From the NCBI GenBank assembly GCA_017849455.1, contig JAFIGX010000024.1, forward strand, positions 1 to 64,000: a DNA stretch of 64,000 nucleotides. The letters run 5' to 3'. This document shows positions 16,118 to 23,163 of the stretch, piece by piece (positions within the stretch are counted from its first letter, which is position 1; every line of letters starts with the position of its first letter). The DNA comes from Pseudobacter sp. Its GTDB lineage: Bacteria; Bacteroidota; Bacteroidia; Chitinophagales; Chitinophagaceae. A program made the position numbers and the translations under genes. Under the pieces are notes generated by a model. It ran no database searches, had not been told where the DNA came from, and was given only the letters and a program-made list of their open reading frames with translations.

Positions 16118-16939
16118 ATGTACACGGAAACAAGTATCGGGGTGATGGTGGAAACCGTAGAACTGCCATCAGATGCCCTTGAACGAAAGGTTAAGGTCAA
16201 TTTTTATCTGCCTACCAATATTGCGGAACCTGATTCGCTCGGCCTGTTATTGATCAATGACGGACAGGACATAGAGGCCATGGGGTTCGACAAGATGATC
16301 GGCTACCTGTTGCAAACAGAAACGATCAGGCCATTGTTATGTGTAGGCATTCATTGTGGGGAAGACCGTATCAATGAATATGGGATGGCATTGGCCCCGG
16401 ACTTCAAAGGGCGTGGTGCGAAGGCAGGCGCGTATCAGCGTTTCATCCTGGAGGAGCTGCTACCTTATATTTATGGTCATTTCAATGTTCGTTCATTCAG
16501 GGAGAGGGCCTTTGCTGGTTTTTCCCTGGGGGCGTTGAGCGCATTGGACATTGTATGGAACCATCCTGAAGTATTCACCCGGGCAGGTGTGTTCTCCGGT
16601 TCTTTGTGGTGGCGGAGCAAGGACAAGAATGATAAGGAATATAACCAGAACAGGGACCGTCTCATGCACCGGCAGATCCGGGAAGGGAATTACCATGAAG
16701 GATTGAAATTCTTTTTTCAGTGCGGCGAGCTGGATGAGCAGGAAGACCGGAACCGCAATGGGGTGATCGATTCGATCGATGACACCATCGATGTAATGCG
16801 TGAGTTGCTGGCCAAGGGATACCTGGAAGGCAGGGATATGGCCTATCTGCAATTGGTGGATGGTAAACATGAGGTCAGCTCCTGGGCAAAGGCGTTGCCG
16901 GTTTTTTTGAAATGGGGGTGGAGGAAGCCGAAAGATTAA
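16118..16939 (+). CDS. Esterase D/Fes-type alpha/beta hydrolase
   Basis: 273 residues from ATG 16118 (MYTETSIGV), no signal peptide. Alpha/beta hydrolase of the putative esterase (enterochelin esterase/esterase D) type: LLLINDGQD at the oxyanion strand, nucleophile elbow FAGFSLGALSALD with serine about 136, VFSGSLWW, and a late catalytic histidine in VDGKHEVSSWA. DRNRNGVIDSIDD is an unusual Asp-rich loop resembling a calcium-binding loop. The divergent arrangement with the RimK-like and GCS2-type ligases suggests that it hydrolyses an ester or thioester of the same product, or performs a release or editing step (inference). The 3' end has a strong bidirectional terminator. Confidence 0.85.
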   Translation: MYTETSIGVMVETVELPSDALERKVKVNFYLPTNIAEPDSLGLLLINDGQDIEAMGFDKMIGYLLQTETIRPLLCVGIHCGEDRINEYGMALAPDFKGRGAKAGAYQRFILEELLPYIYGHFNVRSFRERAFAGFSLGALSALDIVWNHPEVFTRAGVFSGSLWWRSKDKNDKEYNQNRDRLMHRQIREGNYHEGLKFFFQCGELDEQEDRNRNGVIDSIDDTIDVMRELLAKGYLEGRDMAYLQLVDGKHEVSSWAKALPVFLKWGWRKPKD

Positions 16940-16970
16940 TGGATGAATGACTTTGAAAAAGTATAAAAGA

Positions 16971-17003
16971 AAGATCCCCGCTCATTTGAGCGGGGATCTT
17001 TTT
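16971..17003. terminator. Bidirectional rho-independent terminator
   Basis: A perfect 14-bp stem: AAGATCCCCGCTCA (16971-16984) with its complement at 16987-17000, flanked by A-rich sequence on the left and TTTATT on the right. It lies between the convergent esterase and Oar-like receptor genes and can serve both. Confidence 0.9.
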
Positions 17004-17032
17004 ATTGATCAGTTTATATAAACGATCGTTGT

Positions 17033-20000
17033 TTAGTTGAAGATATACCTCAAACCTAACTGGATACCCCAAGTACTGTTGGTATTGTATTCGGGTGAAT
17101 AGGCTCTCCAGATAGAAGGGTCGAAAGTATAAACAGGATTGGCTGCAGTAGAGCCGGTCCCGATACCAAGGATACCCTGGTCCTGGAAAGTGCCGAAGTT
17201 ATATCTGTAACGGTGGCCCCAGTTGCTGTTCAGCAGGTTCAGTGCATTGATCAGGTCGACGCTGAATTGCAGTGTATGGCTCCTGGTGCCGGTCCTCAGG
17301 CTGAAATCCTGCAGAAGGCGAAGATCGAGAGAATGATACCAGGGCAGCAATGCTCCGTAACGCTCGATGTACTGGCCTTTGTGCTTGCTCAGGTATTTAT
17401 CGTTCTCGACGAATTTGGCAAAAGCTAAGGATTGCTGTGCGGCAGTATAGGAAGGCCCGCCGGCAACCGGTGTATATACGGCCTGGAATTTCAGCGTGGT
17501 AGGATCATTGGGGATAAAGATCATATCGTTGGTGGCGCCGTCACCGTTGATATCGCCACCATAACGGTAGTGGAAACGTTCCTGCGGTTGTGCTGAATAA
17601 TACAGGCCGATCGTGGTGGCCAGTTTCTTATTCGCATATTCGAACCTGTAAGAACCGTTAGCAACGATCCTGTGCGGGATAGAGAAGTTGGAATATCCCA
17701 GCTCAGGTTTATTGGCGTTCATGACGATATTGTTTGTTGTCCAGCCGCTTCCTGCCTGGTCACTGGTACCGATCGCCAGATCCTGTGCAAAAGTATAGGT
17801 ATAGGCGATACCTGCTTCCCATCCATGGGCGAAGGTCTTTTGCAACTGTGCGGTGAAGGCAGAGCTGAAACCTTTGCTGGTATTGTCGAGCACGATCATC
17901 TGGCTGATATTGTCGTTCAGCCTGGAATTATAGGTAGGTCTTCCATCGGCGTATTTTCCATTCTCACCACCCAGGTTGGCGTTCCTGTAATAAGCGTTGT
18001 TGATCATTTTGGTAATGATCGCTTCAACGGTCAGCACCAGGTTTGTGCTCAGCCTCTTGTCGACTGCGAGATTACTTCTCCAGGTCTGAGGCATTTTAAA
18101 GTCGGGGGCAGTAGCGCTGTAAGAAGGACGGCCGGCAGGGATGGTTGTGCCCGGAGGATCGATGGTGGTGGGGATGTATTTGGCCCTGTCGGGATCGAAA
18201 CGGATAGCTGCCAGCGCTGAGCCGGTAGGCTGGTAGATCGACCTCAGCACGCCGTTATCACCTACCTGGTTCACTAACCAGATGAAGGGGATACGGCCGG
18301 TGAAGATGCCTGTACCGCCACGCACTACGATCGACTTGTCTCCTTCCGGATCATAGGTGAAACCTACTCTCGGAGAGAACAATGGTCTTTTCTTAGGCCA
18401 TTTGCTCACGTCGAAATTTTCTGGGATGCCGTCGGGATTTTTGAAAGTAACGGCTGCGAGGGCAGGGTTCTGTGCCGGCGTGTAGGGATAGAACGGAAGG
18501 TCTACACGCAGGCCATAAGTCAGTTTGAATTTGGGGTTGATGGCCCATGCGTCCTGCGCATAGATGCCCAACTGGGCAAATTTTGCTTCGGCAGGGGTAA
18601 TGCCCAGCCGGTCGGTATTGCTATAGGAAACACCAAAAGCGACAGGAGCAACGTTAGCGTTGTTCATGAAATCGGCGAGAGAAGCATACCTGTAATAGCT
18701 GGGACCACCATAAGCGGCAAATGAATTGGCGAATGCCATGTAATCGAAGTTGACGCCGGCTGTTACTGTATGTTTGCCGAGATTGAGCGTTACGTTATCG
18801 GCAATGTTCAGGGCTTTATCGTCGATCTCGTTCTTATAGGAGAAAAGGTCCGTACCTAAAGAAATGTATACGTTATTGGGATCACCGGCCCTCATGATAT
18901 CCACGAAGGGGAAACTGGAATAGGGAACACGAACAGGCTGTATCCTTGTATAAGAACCGATCAATTGGTTCGAAACGATATTGGAGAAATTGGAGTTCAG
19001 CTCCAATACACCGGATTTTACCTTGGTATTGTTCTTGAAGTTGGTGTTGAAATACGTGATACCGCCACTCTTGCCGCCTCTTCTGCCATTGTTGATGCGG
19101 GGTGCGGGAGAGGGGGGGCCGCTGCTGGAGTTCACCTGGTCGTCGTCGTTGGTCTCGGATTGTGTATAACGGGCAGTGAGCCTGTGTTTGCTGGTAATGT
19201 TCCAGTCCAGGCGGCCGGTGAATTTGGTATTGTCCGTTTTGAAATCGTATCCTTCATAGGCGCCGGGATCATATCCGTAATTCTTGATCAGGAAAGCTTT
19301 CAAATCGTCAAGATCGGAAGCATTCACGGGGCTTACGTTCGGGTCGTTCTCATTCCCCGGTCTGCGGGCAACGGTAACGGCTGTAGGTGGAGCGGTTCTC
19401 TTTTCAGTTTCAAAGTTGACGAAGAAGAAAAGCTTATTCTCGATGATCGGCCCGCCTACGCTGGCGCCGAAGATCTGGTTCGACCTTTTTACATTGGGCA
19501 CTGTTATTCCTGCTACTTTGGTGCCGTTGAAATCCTGGTTCCTGTAATATCCATAAACAGTACCATACCAGTTATTGGTACCTCTCCTGGTTACGGCATT
19601 GATACCGGCCCCTACGAAGCCTGCCTGCCTTACATCATAAGGAGAGATATTCACCTGTACCTGATCGATGGCATCGAGGGAGATGGCTGCGGAAGCACCG
19701 CCAGGCACCTGGCCATCACCGCTGCGGCCGAAGTTGTTGTTGAAGAGGGAACCATCGACGGTAATATTGTTATAACGATAGTTCATCCCTGCAAAACTGT
19801 TACCGTTGCTTTGTGGCGTTATTTTGGTAAGACCAGCCAGCGTACGGTTAACGTTCGGGATGGTGGCGATCAGTCGCCTGGAGATATTGGTGGCTGCACC
19901 GGTCTTTTCGTTGACGCCTCTTCTGGCTGCCACTACCACGCTGGTCAGTTCCTGCGTGCTGGCAGAGAGAACGATCTGGATTTCGAATTTTTCACCGAGG

Positions 20001-20296
20001 GGGATGTTCACATCGGACCTGGTGAAAGGGCTGTAGCCAACGAAAGAAGCTTTAATGGTAAAGGGTCCGCCGGGTGGCACGTTCTGGATGTCGAATCGTC
20101 CGCCATTGCGTGATTGGGCGGTAAAGACAGAGCCGGTCGGTTCATGGGTAACGGTGATGGTAGCGCCGGCGAGGAGATCGCCTTTTTCGCCTTTGACCAC
20201 CCCACCGATACTACTGGTAGTCACCTGCGCATAGCCGGTCATGAGGCTGGCAGTCACCAGAATAAGGGTTAGAAACAAAACAGTAGTCCTTCTCAT
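17033..20296 (-). CDS. Oar-like TonB-dependent receptor
   Basis: 1087 residues. Signal peptide 1-23 (TGYAQ), CarboxypepD_reg-like domain about 28-112 (GGVVKGEKGDLLAGATITV), then a plug with AISLDAIDQVQVNISPYDVR and GFVGAGINAVTRRGTN and a long barrel (GYYRNQDFNG; GLRVDLPFYPYTP). The last residue pattern YIFN fits the aromatic end of outer-membrane barrels. The arrangement matches Oar (OmpA-related TonB receptors of myxobacteria and Bacteroidota), some of which export or display protein substrates rather than import nutrients. The ligand is unknown. It lies downstream of a 500-bp non-coding region with a possible distant promoter, and shares a bidirectional terminator with the esterase gene. 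Confidence 0.92.
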   Translation of the reverse strand: MRRTTVLFLTLILVTASLMTGYAQVTTSSIGGVVKGEKGDLLAGATITVTHEPTGSVFTAQSRNGGRFDIQNVPPGGPFTIKASFVGYSPFTRSDVNIPLGEKFEIQIVLSASTQELTSVVVAARRGVNEKTGAATNISRRLIATIPNVNRTLAGLTKITPQSNGNSFAGMNYRYNNITVDGSLFNNNFGRSGDGQVPGGASAAISLDAIDQVQVNISPYDVRQAGFVGAGINAVTRRGTNNWYGTVYGYYRNQDFNGTKVAGITVPNVKRSNQIFGASVGGPIIENKLFFFVNFETEKRTAPPTAVTVARRPGNENDPNVSPVNASDLDDLKAFLIKNYGYDPGAYEGYDFKTDNTKFTGRLDWNITSKHRLTARYTQSETNDDDQVNSSSGPPSPAPRINNGRRGGKSGGITYFNTNFKNNTKVKSGVLELNSNFSNIVSNQLIGSYTRIQPVRVPYSSFPFVDIMRAGDPNNVYISLGTDLFSYKNEIDDKALNIADNVTLNLGKHTVTAGVNFDYMAFANSFAAYGGPSYYRYASLADFMNNANVAPVAFGVSYSNTDRLGITPAEAKFAQLGIYAQDAWAINPKFKLTYGLRVDLPFYPYTPAQNPALAAVTFKNPDGIPENFDVSKWPKKRPLFSPRVGFTYDPEGDKSIVVRGGTGIFTGRIPFIWLVNQVGDNGVLRSIYQPTGSALAAIRFDPDRAKYIPTTIDPPGTTIPAGRPSYSATAPDFKMPQTWRSNLAVDKRLSTNLVLTVEAIITKMINNAYYRNANLGGENGKYADGRPTYNSRLNDNISQMIVLDNTSKGFSSAFTAQLQKTFAHGWEAGIAYTYTFAQDLAIGTSDQAGSGWTTNNIVMNANKPELGYSNFSIPHRIVANGSYRFEYANKKLATTIGLYYSAQPQERFHYRYGGDINGDGATNDMIFIPNDPTTLKFQAVYTPVAGGPSYTAAQQSLAFAKFVENDKYLSKHKGQYIERYGALLPWYHSLDLRLLQDFSLRTGTRSHTLQFSVDLINALNLLNSNWGHRYRYNFGTFQDQGILGIGTGSTAANPVYTFDPSIWRAYSPEYNTNSTWGIQLGLRYIFN

Positions 20297-20789
20297 ATAT
20301 GCTGTTTATTTTTTGGCTGCAAAGAAACAATAGTCACAATGCCGGTCAGGTTATCCCGGCGTTATCAAATGATTAATTCCTGTACGTTGTGGGTACAACC
20401 GGTGGCTACTAATCTCCGTTTACACTTATTAGAAATCAACGCCAGATCAGGCATCGTCAGAATGGGTTCCAACAGAAACGGTCCTTGAACCTGTTGATCG
20501 GCAAATGTAAAAGAAAATAATTTTAACCATCCAAAAGCGTTGCACAGATTATTCACAGCGAGCCCCCATTGCAAACTACCCAAATACCATGAAACTCTCG
20601 CAGGATAAGGAAACTTCGGGACCCTATTTGACGTAGAGGTAGGCAACATCAACCGGGAAATGGCTGCGTGCGCTGCATGATATAATTGTTATTGAATGGG
20701 GCCTAAGCTATTCAGCAGCAACCCCGAACCTTTAACAGCGGCCTCCATACCCGGTTTGAACCTTATTCACCCATCCTTTGTTTTATTAT
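20297..20789. other. Non-coding divergent region between the Oar-like receptor and ribBA
   Basis: About 490 bp without a convincing gene. A 95-codon minus-strand open frame (20365-20652) has no plausible signal, domain or start context and is not called. Near the receptor start is a short hairpin GCCGG...CCGGC (20341-20360). A TACATTTG -7-like motif on the minus strand lies at 20509-20502. I looked for the conserved core of an FMN riboswitch before ribBA and did not see it, and saw no tRNA-like fold. Confidence 0.5.
20502..20509 (-). promoter_or_regulatory. Possible distant -7 element of the Oar-like receptor gene
   Basis: TACATTTG on the minus strand matches TAnnTTTG, but the nearest TTG is 22 bp upstream, slightly too far. 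If it is used, the receptor mRNA would have a leader of about 200 nt, much longer than others here. Confidence 0.3.
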
Positions 20790-20797
20790 TAACTTTG
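20790..20797 (+). promoter_or_regulatory. -7 element of ribBA
   Basis: TAACTTTG in the context TTATTAACTTTGC is a typical Bacteroidota -7 element. No TTG lies at the standard distance. A start near 20802 gives a leader of about 12 nt before ATG 20814 and argues against a riboswitch leader. Confidence 0.6.
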
Positions 20798-20813
20798 CAA
20801 AAATTCTGTGGTT

Positions 20814-22022
20814 ATGCTCGATACAATAGAAAGTGCGATTGAGGACATAAAAAAAGGCAAACTGGTCATCGTGGTAGATGATGAGGACAGGGAAAATGAA
20901 GGTGATTTTATTACAGCCGCTCATAATATAACTCCTGAATTGATCAATTTCATGAGCAAGCATGGCCGGGGGCTGATCTGTGCCCCGCTGGAAGAGGACC
21001 GGTGTGAGGAATTGGAGCTCGGACTGATGGTCAATAATAATACGGCCTTGCACGAAACGGCATTTACTGTATCGGTAGACCTGTTGGGACATGGCTGCAC
21101 TACCGGCATCTCGGCGCATGACAGGGCCAAAACGATCCAGGCCCTCGTAATGCCTGGTACGAAGCCGGAAGACCTGGGGCGGCCGGGACATATCTTTCCG
21201 CTCCGGTCTAAAAAAGGGGGCGTACTGAGAAGGGCAGGCCATACCGAAGCCACTACCGACCTGGTGCGGCTGGCAGGGTTCCCTCCTCCCTATGGTGGCA
21301 CCCTCGTGGAGATCATGAATGATGATGGGTCTATGGCCCGCTTGCCGGAACTGATGGAGATCGCAAAAAAGTTCGATCTCAAATTGATATCCATCAAAGA
21401 CCTGATCGAATACCGCCTCAAGACCGATTCGCTGATAGAAGAGTTGGTCAGGGTAGATATGCCGACCAAATATGGCCATTTCAAACTGGTGGCTTTCCGC
21501 GATAAGAATACCAATGCCGAGCACCTGGCCCTGCTAAAAGGGGAATGGAAAAAGGATGAACCGATCCTGGTGCGTGTGCATTCATCCTGTTTCACCGGTG
21601 ATATATTGGGATCTTTCCGTTGCGATTGTGGTGAGCAATTGCATGCTGCCATGCAAATGGTGGAAAAGGAAGGGAAGGGGGCGATATTATATATGAACCA
21701 GGAGGGAAGGGGGATTGGCCTGGTGAACAAGCTGAAAGCCTATAAACTGCAGGAAAACGGTATGGATACGGTGGAAGCGAACCTGCATCTTGGTTTTCCG
21801 ATGGACAAAAGGGATTATGGCATCGGTGCACAGATGCTGAGGTACCTGGGCATCACCAAGCTGAGGTTGATGAGCAACAATCCCAAGAAGCGTGCAGGCT
21901 TGCTGGGCTATGGGCTGGAGATCGTGGAGGCAGTGCCGATCGAGATCACTCCCAATCCGCATAATGAAAAATACCTGCAAACCAAAAGGGATAAGCTGGG
22001 GCATGAGATCCTGAAGGGATAG
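20814..22022 (+). CDS. ribBA: Bifunctional 3,4-dihydroxy-2-butanone-4-phosphate synthase / GTP cyclohydrolase II
   Basis: 402 residues. It supplies both precursors of riboflavin. Residues 1-200 are the DHBP synthase half: VVDDEDRENEGDFI, HGRGLICAPL, HDRAKTIQ and RAGHTEATTDLVRLAG. From about 205 the GTP cyclohydrolase II half follows: RVHSSCFTGDILGSFRCDCG with three zinc cysteines, YMNQEGRGIGLVNKLKAY, LGFPMDKRDYGIGAQ and SNNPKK. Zinc ligands and the catalytic Asp/Arg region are intact, so both halves look active. The ATG at 20814 is preferred over a GTG at 20808 two codons upstream. It stands alone, with its own short-leader promoter and a strong terminator. Confidence 0.97.
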   Translation: MLDTIESAIEDIKKGKLVIVVDDEDRENEGDFITAAHNITPELINFMSKHGRGLICAPLEEDRCEELELGLMVNNNTALHETAFTVSVDLLGHGCTTGISAHDRAKTIQALVMPGTKPEDLGRPGHIFPLRSKKGGVLRRAGHTEATTDLVRLAGFPPPYGGTLVEIMNDDGSMARLPELMEIAKKFDLKLISIKDLIEYRLKTDSLIEELVRVDMPTKYGHFKLVAFRDKNTNAEHLALLKGEWKKDEPILVRVHSSCFTGDILGSFRCDCGEQLHAAMQMVEKEGKGAILYMNQEGRGIGLVNKLKAYKLQENGMDTVEANLHLGFPMDKRDYGIGAQMLRYLGITKLRLMSNNPKKRAGLLGYGLEIVEAVPIEITPNPHNEKYLQTKRDKLGHEILKG

Positions 22023-22052
22023 GTCCGGGCAGAGGTGTAGAGAAATATATTG

Positions 22053-22098
22053 CCGGGGGCTTAAAAGGGAATAAGACCTTTTAAGCCCCCGGTTTTTT
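22053..22098 (+). terminator. Rho-independent terminator of ribBA
   Basis: A perfect 16-bp stem, CCGGGGGCTTAAAAGG at 22053-22068 and its complement at 22077-22092, an 8-nt loop, and a run of T from 22093. Located 30 bp after the ribBA stop. Confidence 0.93.
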
Positions 22099-22200
22099 AT
22101 TGGAAAAAAGCAGCCTAACGGTTAAGGAAATACGTACGGGGAAAATAACAGGAAAAAATGATTTTTTTCTCGTGGTTGTGTTTGCGATAGCAATTAATTT

Positions 22201-22208
22201 TATATTTG
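22201..22208 (+). promoter_or_regulatory. -7 element of the coiled-coil protein gene
   Basis: TATATTTG at 22201-22208; a TTG at 22176-22178 is 22 bp upstream, slightly longer than usual. The predicted start near 22213 leaves about nine bases before ATG 22222. Confidence 0.5.
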
Positions 22209-22221
22209 TAAATCGTAATAT

Positions 22222-23163
22222 ATGATATCTTCGATTATGCCTGTCAGTAATATAAAATTATATGATATTCTCCGCAAGGACCTGCATCTTCCGGAAGCAA
22301 AGGCCCAGGAGTTGGTAGTGGCGATAGAGGATGTGGCGCATGATCAGTATGTTATCCATAAGGAGCAGGTGGCTGAACTGGTATTGAAGGCAACAACTTC
22401 GGCCAATGAACTGGCGGAGGAGAAGTTCGCTCCGAAGGAATCTATAACCGAGGGGTATCACAAACTGGAGTTGAAGACTGAGCAGTTGAGAGTTGATCTT
22501 ACCGGGAAAATTTTCGAGGTCAGGGTTGACCTGACGAAAGAAATAGAAAAGCTGAGGGTCGAAACTACCAGGGAGATCGGTAATTTAAAAACAGAACTGA
22601 AAACAGAGATCGCAGATTTACGCACTGAACTGAAAACGGATATGGCGGAACTGCGAACAGAATTGAAAACGGATATTACTGAATTGCGTACTGAGTTGAA
22701 AACGGAGATTTCAGAATTGCGTGCTGAAGTGAAAACGGAGATTTCAGAATTGCGTACTGAAGTGAAAACGGATATTTCAGAATTGCGTACTGAATTGAAA
22801 ACAGGTAATTCGGAATTGCGTACTGAATTGAAATCTGATATTGAAAGGGTGCGTACAGAACTGAAAACAGAGATGGCAGATCTACGAACAGAATTGAAAG
22901 CTGATATTGCGGAACTGCGAACCGAAGTAAAAACTGAGATTGCAGAAGTGCGCAATGAATTGAAATCAGGGTTAGTGGGGTTAGGAACAGAATTTCGGAC
23001 TGAATTAAAAACTGAGATCGCAGAGGTTCGCAGTGATTTGCGTACTGAAATGAGCGTAATGAAAGTACAACTTACCAAAACCATTTACTGGGCCGGCCTT
23101 GTCCAGTTCCTGGCTATTTTGGGAGCGCTCATCGGGATCCTCAAATTCATGCTGCACCAATGA
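22222..23163 (+). CDS. Hendecad-repeat coiled-coil protein with C-terminal membrane anchor
   Basis: 313 residues. An N-terminal part (about 10-85, IKLYDILRKDLHLPEAKAQELVV...) is followed by a rod of 14 eleven-residue units of the form ELRTELKTEIS from residue 121 to 278, interrupted once by four residues (GLGT, 253-256). A single hydrophobic helix (IYWAGLVQFLAILGALIGIL, about 288-309) ends the chain. Hendecads form a nearly straight coiled coil. The layout is like DUF1640/CCDC90-type proteins, cytoplasmic rods anchored by a C-terminal helix, whose bacterial role is unknown. ATG 22237 is an alternative start. It is convergent with tamB and their stop codons are directly adjacent. Confidence 0.85.
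   Translation: MISSIMPVSNIKLYDILRKDLHLPEAKAQELVVAIEDVAHDQYVIHKEQVAELVLKATTSANELAEEKFAPKESITEGYHKLELKTEQLRVDLTGKIFEVRVDLTKEIEKLRVETTREIGNLKTELKTEIADLRTELKTDMAELRTELKTDITELRTELKTEISELRAEVKTEISELRTEVKTDISELRTELKTGNSELRTELKSDIERVRTELKTEMADLRTELKADIAELRTEVKTEIAEVRNELKSGLVGLGTEFRTELKTEIAEVRSDLRTEMSVMKVQLTKTIYWAGLVQFLAILGALIGILKFMLHQ
22582..23055 (+). repeat. 33-bp tandem repeat encoding hendecads
   Basis: About 14 imperfect 33-bp units, each encoding a version of ELRTELKTDIA. Twelve run without interruption (22582-22977), then a 12-bp insertion, then two more. Neighbouring units differ mostly at third positions and at a few charged residues, which suggests expansion by unequal exchange. Long identical stretches could allow copy-number change. 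Confidence 0.85.

Noticed and set aside
15051..16169. Longer version of the RimK-like ligase starting at 16169
   Set aside because: The extra 55 codons run through the -33/-7 promoter and into the divergent esterase gene; MKKIGILFGKERTFP at 16004 is the natural start.
18965..20113. A 382-codon open frame on the plus strand inside the Oar-like receptor gene
   Set aside because: Antisense to a clear, full-length TonB receptor; its translation has no domain, signal or plausible composition and arises from codon bias of the real gene.
20461..20505. tRNA-like sequence in the receptor/ribBA intergenic region (GGGTTCCAAC)
   Set aside because: A T-loop-like stretch only; no acceptor, D or anticodon stems can be formed around it.
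20365..20652. A 95-codon minus-strand frame upstream of the Oar-like receptor
   Set aside because: No signal, domain, start context or neighbour coupling; treated as non-coding leader.
20700..20813. FMN riboswitch in front of ribBA
   Set aside because: The conserved core was not found, and a -7 element only 17 bp from the start leaves no room.
22458..23084. A 208-codon minus-strand frame across the hendecad repeat
   Set aside because: The frame is open only because the 33-bp repeat lacks stops in that phase; the peptide is a simple SVRNSEISVFN-like repetition.
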